A DNA stretch of 64,000 nucleotides. Origin: Diphasiastrum complanatum (Eukaryota > Streptophyta > Lycopodiopsida > Lycopodiales > Lycopodiaceae). Shown here one piece after another: positions 10,589-21,810 of this stretch. The DNA lies in NCBI GenBank assembly GCA_029204225.1, contig MU832226.1, forward strand, positions 17,510 through 81,509, given 5' to 3'. A model generated the notes under the pieces. The model was not told the origin of the DNA. It saw nothing but the letters and a program-made list of their open reading frames with translations, and did no database searches. How positions within the stretch are numbered: position 1 is the first letter of the stretch; every line of letters starts with the position of its first letter. Both the position numbers and the translations under genes were made by a program.

Positions 10589-11334
10589 CACACTTGAAAT
10601 GTAACCTTCTCAGATTTATCAATAAAGTGGGATGTTCCTCAAACTGACTCTGATTACCTTCTGGGTTTCAGTGTTCGGTAAAAGCGCCAGTTGTAAGGCC
10701 GCTTTCAAAATTTTTAACTTGGCACATAGCTGAGGGTCGTATCCCGGGACGCCAGGGGTATACCGTCGGGACCATTCGGTCCGTGGCGCCAGCGGTATGC
10801 TGTCGGGACCATTTGGTCCAGGAACTGGTTGTTTCCATATCTGTCGCGGCTTGTGGTTCTGAGTGTTCCTTGCATGAACGTGAATGGGTTAAGCTCTTGG
10901 GGAACGGGCTCTAACCTATCGGCTGAGTTGGATGGCTTGCTTGGGTGGATGTTACCTGTTTATGGCTGTCCAGTCTGGCGTGGCGCCAGGTTGGCTTCCA
11001 GCGCTCGTGATGAAGCTTTCAGTTGGTTAAGTCTGATGTAAGTCAGACCGCTTGCTTGGAATGGATGTTACTCGTTTGTAACGAAGCTTCGAGTTGGTTA
11101 AGTTTGATGTATGTCGGGCGGCTTGCTTGGAGGGAAGTCACCCACATCGGGACCCCCGATCTGGCATGGCGCCAGGTTGGATCTCAATGTTGGTCCTCGG
11201 AACTTCAAGTTGGTTAAGTCTGATCGTTGTTGGCGAGTTGGCTGCTTGTATGTCAAGTGGGTTCGGATGGCAAGAGTTGAAGGCTGGGAAGCTAAGTCGT
11301 GGTTCCCGGCTCCCTTTGGGATGCCTGCACTACA
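10589..11334 (+). mobile_element. Right half of a solo LTR (TGTTGTAAAGC family)
   Basis: Starts at CACACTTGAAATGTAACC and includes TCAATAAAGTGGGA, the GTCGGGACCATTCGGTCC repeats and three degenerate AGTTGGTTAAGTCTGATG units, ending CTGCACTACA at 11334. It matches 63608-64000 and the minus strand of 43485-43928. The halves at 6466-6957 and here add up to about 1.24 kb with TG...CA ends, lacking only about 7 bp at the join. The end of the family is best seen in this copy, because 63110 runs off the window and 43485 is truncated. Confidence 0.8.
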
Positions 11335-11520
11335 CGCAATAGGCTTGAAAACTTTTCTAAGACACTTCTAAGGCAGTGTCGCTGTTTTTCGAAGGGCAAA
11401 AAATGCGAGAGTGTCGCTTTTTCTAGAAGGGCGAAAAATGCGACAGTAGGCCAGAAAACATTTCTAATGCAGTGTCGCTTTTTCATGAAATGCGAAAAAT
11501 GCGACAGTGTCAGGAGAGTT
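11335..11520. repeat. TGTCGC minisatellite
   Basis: Three to four degenerate units of about 55-60 bp. Each has GCAGTGTCGC followed by a T-run, GAAGGGCAAAAAATGCGA or a variant, and CTAAGACACTTCTAA or TTTCTAATGCAG. It continues, in the same orientation once the 6465-10589 segment is flipped, from the block at 6958-7070. Confidence 0.6.
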
Positions 11521-11761
11521 GAACAAAATTACTTTCTAAGTGTTTTGGGCCTAGTGCTGTATTTTTTTTATGACCAAAAGTTGCGAATTGCGTGACGAAA
11601 TAGTTCAAAAATCCAGACTGTGCTTAACATAGTTCAAAATGCAAAAGTCAAAAAAAAAAAAAACAGCAAGAAAAAACTAAGAAAAACACTAAGGCTTTGA
11701 AAGATAGAAACTCTTAGTTTCTACAACTCTCTCTCTCTCAAAGTTGGTATTTTTCTGATTC
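11521..11761. other. A-rich spacer, no gene
   Basis: Contains an A-run (11650-11662) and a short palindrome near 11708 (AAACTCTTAGTTT). It may be the untranslated end or LTR edge of the minus-strand Copia fragment that follows. No coding sequence is seen. Confidence 0.3.
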
Positions 11762-12700
11762 CTAGGCTTGCACGCTGCTTCTCAAAATTTGCCTTGTCAA
11801 GAGACTTTGTGAAGATATCAGCCACCATTTGCTTTGATGGAACAAACTCGGCCTATCTTTCTCAACTAGATCTCTTATCAAATGATATCTGATAGCAATG
11901 TGTTTCATTCTGGAATGAAACACTCGATCCTTCGTCAGATGAATGGCAGATGTGTTATCCATGAACAGTAGCAGCGGCTGGTTGGAGTTCTCTCCCAGTC
12001 CGTCAAGGAACTATTTGAGCCATATAAGCTCGTTCACCATCTTGGTTGCTGCAACATACTCTGCTTTGTAGGATGATTGTGCAGTTATGGTCTGCTTCCT
12101 ACTGACCCATATCAAAGCTGCACCGACTGCTATTGTGCATCCTCCTGAGATGCTCTTGCAGTCGTCTTTCAGGGACACCCAGCTTGCATCGTTGTAGGAT
12201 TTGATCTGGAATCCTCCTTGCTGAGAGAAACACAGCCCATAATCCTTCGTTTGTTGAAGGTATTGCAGAATTCTTTTGGCGAGCTTCCAGTGCGTAGGGC
12301 CCAGATTGATGTTGAATTGGCTCATCCTGAAAACTACGTAGGCAATCTTAGGGCGTGTATTATCTGCCAGGTATATGAGTGATCCAATCAGCCTCTTGTA
12401 GGGCACGTTATGCATGGTTTCCTGCTCTTCTGCATTCTACGGACAGTCCCAATTTGTCAGAATCGTTCCAGCTACCATTGACATATTAGCTCCCTTGCAA
12501 TCTGTCATCTGAAAATCATCAATGATTTTCTGGATGTATCTTGACTTGTGAAGATACAGCTTTTCTTCGTCAAGATCTCTGTCAATCTGTAGTCCTAGGT
12601 AGCATCTTGCTTCCCCTAGGTCTGATATTTCAAAATGTTGAGAAATATCATGCTTCACATGAGCAATCAGGTTGTTCCTTCTTGTAAAGAATTGCAAAAC
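11762..12700 (-). pseudogene. Copia pol 3' end (late reverse transcriptase and RNase H)
   Basis: On the minus strand: late reverse transcriptase with HFEISDLGEARCYLGLQI (12697-12437); the YKRLIGSLIYLADNTRP block and RNase H with YNDASWVSLKDDCKSISG and a WVSRKQ block (12415-12011); then the tail DNTSAIHLTKDRVFHSRMKH and HFIRD-like blocks (11962-11762). The frames are interrupted by stops and shifts, and everything before the late reverse transcriptase is missing. It is a different copy from the one at 5220-6465, as the residues differ throughout. Confidence 0.85.
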
Positions 12701-13561
12701 ATATCTATCTTACATATGTTGATTTTGGGGGTTCTACCCATATAAATTGACTGTACATATCCAAGGTGTGTGAATTGAGCACATATGCTTGTAGAATAGG
12801 GCGAGTTTGGGTTAGGTAGATCAAGTTCTAATAACATGCATAAAGCCTAGTTGGTCTAGTATGACATGCAACAATGCTCACAATGTCTAGATTGACATGC
12901 ATGTAGATTTACACATGGAAATGGTCTAATATGACCTTGTAGAAACTCGAGCCATCATCAATGCATTGTGTCCTAAGTTTCCATTGTGACATGCAAGGCA
13001 TGCAAATACTCTAATGGACACATGCATGTAGTTTTGCACATATCTAGTTGAGAAATTGACATTTGGAAAAAGTAGGTAGAAGTTAGGTGCAATTTCTGCA
13101 TGCAAGCTGTTAGGTGTCAATATGGTAGTAGTTTACACTTGAATAGGCGTAGGGAATGCATTGAATGCTAGCACGAATTTTGGCTCTCCTATATATGTAC
13201 ATATGGTTCTCATTTAATGAATCAAACTTTGGTAAGGTCATAATGTCAAAATTGGATCTCATTCTATTTTGCTTGTCATTGTATTCTCTCTCTTACTCAA
13301 GATTGGTGTCTTCTTCATACATTATTATGCTTGTGTACTTTTCCTATTTGTGAGAAATTAATGAAGCTTTGATCTGTAGCATTCTAGATTGTGCTCTAGC
13401 CTCAGATCTGTTGGTAGATTGTAGTATTACTCTGCAGGTGATCTGTGTGCCACCATAAAGCATGGTAAAGATCATTCACACTTTTGTTCTGGTTTTCCAC
13501 ACGTGTGAAGTTGCTGGATTTTTCACTCTTCTAGACAGAATCAAAGTGTCATCAACGTAGA
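12701..13561. other. Gene-free; possible LTR remnant
   Basis: AT-rich DNA with TATATATGTACATATGG near 13190 and a CACACGTGTG palindrome near 13498. The palindrome also occurs inside the solo LTR at 14943-15623, so this may be a related, decayed LTR beginning TGTTGATTTTG near 12717. Possible flanks ACATA and ACGTA differ by one base, which is weak support. The boundary with the accessory ORF at 13562 is sharp when compared with 46076. Confidence 0.35.
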
Positions 13562-16500
13562 CGTGCATGATCACGGGCTACTTCACCATCGGGATCCCAG
13601 CCTAAGCGAGTCAACACCAGTATTCTCCCTCTGGTACAGAAGCAAAGAAGCCCACAACCGGACCCACAAGCAGCCACAACCTCCGAAGCTCAAGAGGCCG
13701 ATACCTCCAAGGCCCAGTTGCCAAACACAAGGCAACAAAGGATGCAAATAAAGCTTCAGGATAGGAGGACATCACCAGCGGGATCAATATCAGATGGTTC
13801 AACTTTCGATGATGGAAGCTCATCCATGGCCTCGCAACAACACTCATCACCCTCACACATCATCGACGGGGGTGATGGAGCAACAACATCTATAGCAGCC
13901 CAAGATACGACAACATCACAACTTGTTGCCCAACCAGACAAAGTCACCACCCCACCCACATTGGTTACCACACCCATGCCACCAATGTCACCACATGGAA
14001 GGAGTGGGGAGTTCCAGTCCCCAAGACACAGAAGCGGCTCAGCAACTACAAGATCAACAACCATAGGCCCAACAAGTCCACACATTGGACACATCGCAAT
14101 ATTTTGAAGTTGCGGACCTTATGGAAATAAGCGACGACTAGCCAGAGAAGGTGGAGCAACCAGGAAGAAGTCTGACCCCTCCACTAACCACCACCACCAC
14201 CACCACCACCACAATAACAACCCCCACTGTTACTAACATCATCCCTCCACTCCCTCCACCTCCATCTTCAGCTCTAACACAACATCTATTTTTTGGTTTA
14301 TCCTCACCATCCCACACTCCTGATTAGTACCCAACCCTCGCTAACCCTGAGAAGCTCACCAAAGCAGCCAAACGCTCAATGATCGGCCTACCCAAAACAA
14401 GCTACCATATGCATTGGTTGGTAAGCCAATACCAAATGCTCGAGAACAAGGTCCAGCACCAAGACCAAGAAATTGCACATCATCAGAGGCTGGCCAAAGA
14501 AAAAGAAAGAGAGACAGTGGAAATCAAATCTGTGATGGCCGGACAAAAGACCACTCTGGAAGAGGTCCAGCAACAACTGAAGCACCAGATGGTCCAGATC
14601 GACCAAGTACGAGACGGATCATTAGGTGCAATGACAATCAATGCCCCTCTGGTCAAGCTCGAGGATATACAATTTCAGACCCCACAGGCCTCAGCCATCC
14701 GGATGGAAAAGCACGTATGGCTGATCCAAGAACGGGAAGCCGAGAAAATGAAGTTCGAGAACATTGTGGCCAAGAAAGAGAAGATCATCCTAGAGTCTTA
14801 GAAGCAGCTAGAAGACACAACGAAGGCCCTACAGCAAGTCTTGGACAAGGTGAACCAATTGTGGGACACGGCATGCAAGGCCCAAGCAGGCGCTCAATCA
14901 AAGAAACCACGGGATGATGATGGGAATGATGGAGCGAGAAATTGTTAAAAATTCACAATTCTAGCTTGACTAGTTTTGGTCATATGACTTGTAAATAGTT
15001 AGATGGTCATGATGTGGCTTGTCACACGTGCCAAATATCATAGGATTCCATTCATAAGGATGTTCTCAAGTAGACCTAAGTGTTAGAACATTTGGAATGA
15101 GTCCAAATTATGCTTAGATACAAGAGAGAAAAAATAGGAGCTATTTTTGGTAATTTTTGCATTGTTGATGGATCTCCAAGATTCCAACCCTAACTTGGTA
15201 GGGATGAAAGATCCACCAAAATTAGCATTAGGGATAGGTTTAGGGCTACTCATATTTGCCCAAAACCGTGATGGATCATGTATATATAGGTGATGATATC
15301 TCACCAAATCAATCAAGCAATTTCATGATTTTTCTCTCATAATGGTGCAATTGCTCTCTATGTTCATAATTGTTTGAGTACTTGTGATTACTAATGATTA
15401 TAGGATTGAATGTAGGTCTGGTGTACAGTACTCAGACTGTGGGAGGCTGTACTTTCACACGTGTGAAGCCTTCTTCAAGGATTTGGGCCATTTAGTGAGG
15501 TTCAAGCATAGATTTTTTATGGATTTTGATGGTTTAACTTGTGCTAATCTTATGAAATCATAATCTATTGTTTCCCTCATCATTTCAAGTGTTTTAGGAT
15601 TCTTATTTGCTGTAATTTTTACAGAAATCAGGACGGGCAAACCCAACCATCAGGCGGTATCTCGGGTTCAGGTACCAAAGAGCCGAAGCTACTTCTAGAA
15701 CTTTTCCCCACCCCCCTCCCACTTTTAACACCTCCTCCTACTTTGCTTTTAATTTTTTTGAAACATTCATTCCAACTTACCCTACTTTTTCGTCTTCCCT
15801 CTCTCCACCACCTTCTAGCAAAATAATGGGCCCATCAAAAGGTCCAGTTGACACATACAAAGCCCGACGGGACGAGTTCTTTCAACAACACCACTCTCCC
15901 GGTGCGGCGTATAACTTGTTAAACCCACCTCCTCCTAAACCTGTCGTTCCCGCACCTCTCTCTCCAGATCACTCCATCCCTGACCTTCCAAAAACTAACC
16001 CTGGCATCGGGGGAGATAATGACTTCCTGGCAGATCAACCGAAAACAAGAAGGTTCTCGCCCGGGCAAGACACGGGCGCAACTGAGCCATGAACAAGTGA
16101 GCGGGCCAAGGACAAAGATATGGGCACCAAGGCCCTAGATGATTACCTGGAAAGGCCATCACAACCACGTAGGACAGTCTCTCCTACTAGGCCCAGGAGC
16201 AAGATGGCTGATACGAAGGAGTCAGAAAAGTTTGAAAGGAAATACCCTCCCAACATGAGGGGAGGCAAAGAGGACATAGATCAAAGCCAATACTCCACCA
16301 GGGCTGAGATCATTGCAGCATTACAACCACAACCGGAGTGGCTAAACAAAGTCCTGAGAGATAGCAGGTGTCTCCAAAAATACCTAAAGGCACTGGCATG
16401 GAAGCGATTGGATCCCTTTTACATGCCGCGCAAACGCAGAAATCCATGGCTGGCAAAAAAGCCACGGGTGGAGGTGGTGAACTAGCCAGTGATTCCGGGA

Positions 16501-17318
16501 ATTTCAGTGAGAATCTCTCCGGATGATCTGAGGCTGTAGTTACTTGATTTTGGGCACAAGTACAAAACAAGTGTCGATCTATGCGTGCAAGAACGTGCCA
16601 AATACTGTAGATCTATGGCCTTTTTGATGCAGCAAGATTATTTTTGGGATCGAGGCTTAGACCCAATCAAGATCAATCCCAATGTAGCCCTCCAGTGAGA
16701 AGAAGACCATGAGATGATGGCCCGACTATACTACAGAGTGGACTTTATGTCGTCATGATATGTGACCATGGTGGAAGACTGGTAGGAAATGGGCTTTGTT
16801 GAAAAGATAAGAGAGTACCTGGGGCCACTAAATTTCAAAAGTAAGCTCCGCTTCTAAGTATTTGAAGCCCTGAAGCGAAAGATGAGCGAGCGAAAACAAA
16901 CAGCAAGACGGCGAGGCGAGCAAGACTCACAAGAGGTTCTCAAGAGGGCTGGAATGTAGTGGCCATTGGGAGACTTCCATTTTTGAAAAAAAATGTGTGG
17001 GGATAACAAGCACCTGGTTTTACGAAAGCAAACAAAAATCCACGCTTTTCCAAGTGCCGAGCAAAACGACATCATCTATGTTGCAGTGGGTCTTGCAATA
17101 GATTAGGGGTGGATAATGTTAGCGGATTCCAGAGAATCCCCAGATGCCGAGCCAAGCTGAAGACACAGAGTATCTCTCACCCATGACCGAGGAGGTCTCA
17201 GAAGGAGGAGAGCATAAGAAGTTGAGAGCCAAGCGTGAGATCCAAGAAATTACTAGCTAGGATGACAGTAAATTATCTATGTGAGCCTACATGGTATATC
17301 CCAGAGAAGGAACGACCA
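13562..17318 (+). pseudogene. Gypsy accessory ORF, 5'-truncated copy (E-A)
   Basis: Collinear with 46076-49360. In order: a P/S/T-rich stretch (13718-14107) with a CAC trinucleotide run near 14190; a charged coiled-coil region (14379-14801) with repeated KEKERE and QQQLKHQM patterns; the inserted solo LTR (14943-15623); a second part starting at MGPSKGPVDTYKARRDE (15826); then the conserved C-terminal domain (16200-16850). That domain carries KYPPNMRGGKEDIDQSQY, MAFLMQQDYFWDRGLDPI, INPNVAL and ARLYYR. Stops and shifts are frequent. It is none of gag, protease, reverse transcriptase, integrase or RNase H, and lies just before an LTR (17319). The role is unknown. Confidence 0.65.
14943..15623 (+). 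mobile_element. Solo LTR, 681 bp, with perfect target duplication
   Basis: TG...CA ends (TGTTAAAAATTC at 14943, ATTTTTACA at 15623) are flanked by GAAAT on both sides (14938-14942 and 15624-15628). The collinear sequence at about 48150 lacks this insertion, which confirms the edges. It contains a TATATATAGG promoter-like stretch near 15280 and the palindrome TTCACACGTGTGAA near 15450. An intact element must once have been here and been reduced to one LTR by recombination between its ends. Confidence 0.85.
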
Positions 17319-17947
17319 TGTAGGAGCTAGTCATATTTACTAGGCATTGTAAATAGATGTAGACCCTCCTTAAATAATTTAGAGTGGGCCACCTTTTGAT
17401 GGTGACCTCTAGTGGAAGGGCAATTTCCACATGTAATTTTTTATTTGGTGGAATTGCCACTTGGGCTCCACATGAGCAGCCCTCTTTCTTATTTAAGGGC
17501 CCCCCTCTCTTGTGAGGGAGCTTTCGAATGTATTATCAAGTTCTCTTGAGTAAATAAAGAAGATCTTCCACAAGTTCTTGATGATTGCTAAGCTCCTTGT
17601 TCATGGCAATGTTCTTGAGTGAAGTTTCTATGAGCATGCTTTGATTTCCTTTGCGTTGTGGATTGAGTAGGTTCTTGCTTACTCTCTTGTTTTAGTTGTG
17701 AATTATATTTCATTTCTTGGTTGTGGAATAAGGTAGGAATCAGCATTCAAGTAAACTAAATAGGCTGGAATTGTGGTGTAGATCTTGCATATTCTCTTAC
17801 ATTCCAGTTCTTGATTGTTCTTGGGCATTCTAAGCATCAAGAAATGGGTGTTTCTTGATTATTTGACTGTTAGAGTGTTGTTAGGAATCTAGTTTTCTTG
17901 TTTCTTGTTTTCTTGGTTGAGTAGCTCAATCTTGTTCTTGTTTTTCA
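17319..17947 (+). mobile_element. Probable LTR after accessory ORF E-A
   Basis: Starts TGTAGGAGCTAG and ends TTTTTCA, about 629 bp. It contains a TTATTTAAGGG promoter-like motif near 17492 and a GTAAATAAAG poly(A)-like signal near 17550. It separates the E-A accessory ORF from RNase H of a different Gypsy. The flanking five bases differ (GACCA and GTAGA), so either the edges are slightly wrong or this is the 3' LTR of a rearranged element. A CCTACATGG/CCATGTAGG inverted pair lies just upstream. Confidence 0.5.
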
Positions 17948-17948
17948 G

Positions 17949-18213
17949 TAGAAGCTGTGAACACACCCATCCTCCTTGCTCCTGATTATTTTAAAGAATT
18001 CCATGTGCATACCGATGCAACCAAGCATGCCATTGGAGCAGTGCTCACCCAACCGGGAGAATTCAAAAAGGACTACCCAATCTGTTTTCTTAGTTGACAA
18101 TTGATACCTGCTGAAGTCAATTATACCGCTACCGAACGTGAAGCCTTGGCAATGGTATATGTGGTTCAGAAGTTTCGTCATTATCTTCTAGGAAAAGTTT
18201 TTGCATTCTTCAC
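17949..18213 (+). pseudogene. Old Gypsy RNase H, first part (E-host)
   Basis: Encodes LLAPDYFKEFHVHTDATKHA, AIGAVLTQPGE and the EREALAMVYVVQKFRHYLLG block, the Ty3/Gypsy RNase H with its first catalytic Asp in HTDAT. One stop lies in the frame (18098-18100). The frame breaks off at FAFF, inside the usual FTDHQALLYL motif, and resumes after the 11.1-kb insertion at 29354-29358 with TDHQALLYLIH. The upstream reverse transcriptase is missing and is replaced by the LTR ending at 17947. Confidence 0.85.
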
Positions 18214-19034
18214 TGTTGGGGGTATGCCCAACAAAGTGTAAATAAATAAAATCCTCTAATAAAATGTGTTGCGAGGGCATGGCATCCTACGTGTATAAGC
18301 CCATGGCCCAATGAGCACGCAATTGAAGTTGTAAATAAAATAAACTTGACTTGGGCCCTGTAATTAAAATAAAACTAGAGGCCCAATGTCATTTTTAAAC
18401 TTAGAGATCACTTTTTAGAGTTGGGTCCAAATTGGGACTCACATGAATCTTGTGATTTCTAATGTACTTTCTATGGACCCTTGGATCAAGTTGGGTCCAA
18501 GATGAATGGTTAGGATCATTGTGAATATAAGCCAATAAGATTGAGGGGCAAGGGCCTTCCCCATATATAAAAAGACACCATTTGTACACTATTGGGATGC
18601 TTAATGAGAAGGAGTAAACTCTACCATTTTTTGGAAGAGAAGCATCCTCATTTGCTATTCACTACTTGCTATTGCTCTTGGTTGTGTTTTCTCTTGCTTT
18701 CTATTTCCATGTTTATTGTTTTTCAATAGTGAATGTTTTTCCATTAGCAAGCATAAGGAGCATTTGAGCTAACCTCCATCCTCACTCTCTTTCTCTCTCT
18801 CTCTCTTCTCTTCTCAATCTCTTCTTCTCCATTCATTTTCTTCAACCAAACTATGATGAATGTTAGTGTAGAGGAGTAGAGTTAAAGAGGAGTAGTATAG
18901 TGGTGAGTAGAGTTAAGGGAGAAAGTAGGAAATTAACTAAAAATAGCATCTATGCATAGTTAGGCACCTATCCAGTGATCTAACCTTTGTTGACAGGCGG
19001 AAGGACAATCTGACGAGAGATCTTTGACCCCACA
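18214..19034 (+). repeat. E1 5' LTR
   Basis: About 821 bp, TGTTGGGGGT to CCCCACA, nearly identical to 28166-28985. The first 20 bases form a hairpin: TGTTGGG and CCCAACA around a short loop. A CCATATATAAAAAG promoter-like motif (about 18560) would set the transcription start, and several AATAAA signals lie nearby. A CT-rich tract is near 18790. Confidence 0.9.
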
Positions 19035-19035
19035 G

Positions 19036-19053
19036 TGGCGCTGTTGCCATGGA
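19036..19053 (+). promoter_or_regulatory. E1 primer-binding site
   Basis: TGGCGCTGTTGCCATGGA, one base after the LTR. It resembles the site complementary to the 3' end of tRNA-Asp used by plant Tat/Athila-type Gypsy elements (TGGCGCCGTTGCC core). It would prime minus-strand synthesis. The tRNA identity is from memory of the family and was not checked. Confidence 0.7.
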
Positions 19054-19369
19054 TAGGTTTCCTAGTTTAGTTGCATTTTAGCTATTTTCTTGTTTTTTAG
19101 AGTAGTTTAGGTAGATTTTTGAGAGTTTAGAGTTAGTTTTCTGTATTTTTTTGTGTTTGGACTATTCACAGCTAATGGAGGAGGTGTGAGAGGGTAGAGG
19201 AGGCCCTGGACAACCTCTAAGGGCTGAAACACAAACGAATCATCCAAACAACTCAAAAAACACACCAATCTGCATTTTGGAGGAAAAAAGAGCCAAAAAA
19301 CTCATCAGGTTTTTATATCTCCAGAATCAATGGGAATTAACCCTTGCATGATTGGCAGCAACTCCAGGG

Positions 19370-20180
19370 TACTATCCCAGACCTGCATAGAAGCCTGCGA
19401 GAGTTAGATCCAAGCAGATTGTAAAAATCAGAGAAAAATCATAAAAAATTCAAAAAAACCCTTGAAAAATCCAAAAAAAAATTCAAATCTTCATAAGAAC
19501 TCTTGCAAAGCCCTCTGAAGTTCCATCTCAATGAGATCAAGACACAGAGAAGCTTGTGAGAGTTAGTTTGATGATTAAGTGCCTGTGCGAGAGTTCCCAA
19601 TGAAAAAAAAAAGACGGGAAAGTACCAGTGAACCCTCGCAGACAGTGAAATTTTCAGTTTCAGTGGTCAAGAACTCTCGCAGAGGATTCTGAAGTTCCAT
19701 CTCAGTGAGACTAGGACACAAAAGAGCTTGCGAGAGTTAGTTTGATTCTAGTGAGCAGAAAATTGGATCTAAGTGCTAAAAAATCACTAAAAAGTGAAGA
19801 TCCAGCAAATCCTTTCAGTAAGAACTCTTGCAGACCCTCTCAATCGATTTAGGATGTCAAATTACATCAGTGATGAAGCCTGCGAGAGTTAGTATGAAGA
19901 TCTGGTGAAGATCAAGCACAAAAAGTGATTTTGAACTCTCGCAAAAAGTGAAATTCTCACTTCTTGTGAGAGTTAACTCTCGCAGAGAATTCTATAGTGA
20001 GATCTGACCCAGATCCAGCTATTGTGAGGCTTGCGAGAGTTACTTCCCAGAGATCTGAAAGATATCAAGTTTTTTACCTACAAAAATAGCTAAAGAACCC
20101 TTGCACAGCCAACCCTCACACAAGATAACCCTCGCAGACCATATCAGTGGAAAGATCTGCATCAGATCCAGCTACTGTCA
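19370..20180 (+). repeat. E1 leader cluster of AACTCTCGCAG / GCGAGAGTT motifs
   Basis: About fifteen exact or near copies of AACTCTCGCAG, or its reverse complement GCGAGAGTT, lie at irregular spacing of roughly 30-90 bp in both orientations. Variants include AACCCTCGCAG, AACTCTTGCAG and GTGAGAGTT. In one place the two orientations sit together (GTGAGAGTTAACTCTCGCAG near 19970). There is no open reading frame of note. The same motif returns at 24700-25015 after pol. Confidence 0.75.
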
Positions 20181-20418
20181 AAATCTGAGGTCAATCAGTA
20201 CAAGGAGTAAAAAGTTATCAAGGAAAAACCACCGTAAAAGGCCTAAAATTCATTCCGGCCGATCAGATCGATCAGATCCTTGAAGATCCAGATTGCATCC
20301 TACTATATAAGCAAGATCCAATCACTTTGGAACCCACCATCGGATGAATCTGAGATCGGGACGATCAGTAGCATGAAGGATAGCAAATTAGGCACCACAC
20401 CTCCCCAAATTAGCAACT

Positions 20419-21810
20419 GTGCAACAAGAGGCAGAACCGGAACCAGCACCAATGGATTCAATGGGCCAACCCGTACCTATCACACCCTTGCATGCAGTTC
20501 GGAGAGCACCACGAATGGAGATACCAAAATACGACGGATTATCAAATCCCATCCGATTTCTCCAGATCTACGAGCAAGCTTGTGAAATCTACGGCGAACG
20601 GACACTTGCAGAAAAGCTGATGCTATTCCTTATGTCCTTACTTGCAATGGCTCAGGATTGTTTTTTCAACCTGTCAGAGGAAGAGAAATCCACCTGGGAA
20701 GCGGTTAAAGTGGCTCTCATTACACGCTTTAAGCCAAGGAAGTTCTTGGAAGACCCGTTTCTCCTGCTGAGCAAAGCCAAGATGGAAAAACGAGAAAGGG
20801 TCTGGGACTATATTGAATGGGTCAAACATCTACAATTCGAGTGCAATGCAACCCTGACTCCCGATCATGCGGTGATCATGTGGTTCCTAGCCGGATTACC
20901 ACGAAGCATCAGAAGAGAACTGAAACGACAAGAGCAGTACGCTACTCTACAAGAAGCTATGGAAGATGCCATCAGGGAAGAGGATGAGGGATCTGACGAC
21001 GAATATCCTTCCACCCACACTCCTACTCCCTCGAATGCATCATCATCATCAAACGCATCCGCTCTATCCACAAAACTGATGTTGGAGCAAATGACAAAAT
21101 TACACAAACAACAGATGGAGCAACTTATGGCACAGTTTGACCAGAAACTGAAGGCCTTACAAGGAACTGTAGCAGTAACTCCACATCAACCGGAACCAAC
21201 CCAGCTGCAGTATCCTTGACGAGAAAATGTATGGTATTCAGTATGCACGCAAAACCATACAGCAAACGAGTGTCCAGTCTTAAAGCAAAATCTGAGACTG
21301 ACACATAGATTCTGCCATCTGTGCAATGCAACATCGCATGATATGGCATTTTGCCCGTTTAACCCCAAGGTTGTTCAACAGAAGAGAAGTCCTTATCAGA
21401 CTTCTTATCCTTATCATCAAGGGGCACCTAACGCGACACCAAGGTACGGTGCACCCAATCAACCACAACGCATGGCCTTACTTGCTCCACCAGGGCTAGC
21501 CAATCAACAAGTGGCCCATGTAAACCTGACAGCAGCATAACAAGAAATGCAAATTTCATCTCAACCTGAGCAGCAACAGTGGTACGGACCAGATGAACCA
21601 TTTATGGATCCTGCCATAAATGAATATGTTTCGGCCTATGCAGCTCAAACTCAACGTCAAGGTGGAAGAAATTACGGCTGCTACAGGTGCGACGAGGGAC
21701 ACAGAATTGCAGAATGTCCCTACAAAGGACAATATACAACCTTCTGCCGGGATTGCGGTTATGGACACTATTTCAAGAATTGTCCACTTAAACTTGGAAG
21801 CACCTCTTAA
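20419..21810 (+). pseudogene. E1 gag with up to four zinc knuckles
   Basis: A single frame of about 464 codons with two stops (21217-21219 and 21538-21540). Residues 30-190 are the capsid region: PKYDGLSNPIRFLQIYEQAC, WDYIEWVKHLQFEC, MWFLAGLPRSIRREL, then the acidic EEDEGSDDE. A helical KLMLEQMTKLHKQQMEQLM stretch follows. Knuckles: (1) near 21234, where the first Cys is replaced by Tyr; (2) CHLCNATSHDMAFC near 21310; (3) CYRCDEGHRIAEC and (4) CRDCGYGHYFKNC near 21680-21780. The last two have three, not four, residues before His. Gag forms the particle and binds RNA. The start ATG is chosen because conservation begins shortly after it. Confidence 0.85.

Noticed and set aside
10829-11371. Overlapping plus-strand ORFs with repeated SSWLSLM
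   Set aside because: They lie inside the solo LTR and its internal AGTTGGTTAAGTCTGATG repeats.
13756-14094. Minus-strand 112-codon ORF rich in V, G and C
   Set aside because: Shadow of the accessory-ORF linker on the plus strand, where the collinear copy shows conservation.
19036-19053. tRNA gene fragment at the primer-binding sites
   Set aside because: Only the 3'-end complement is present, next to LTR ends; there is no cloverleaf, so these are primer sites.
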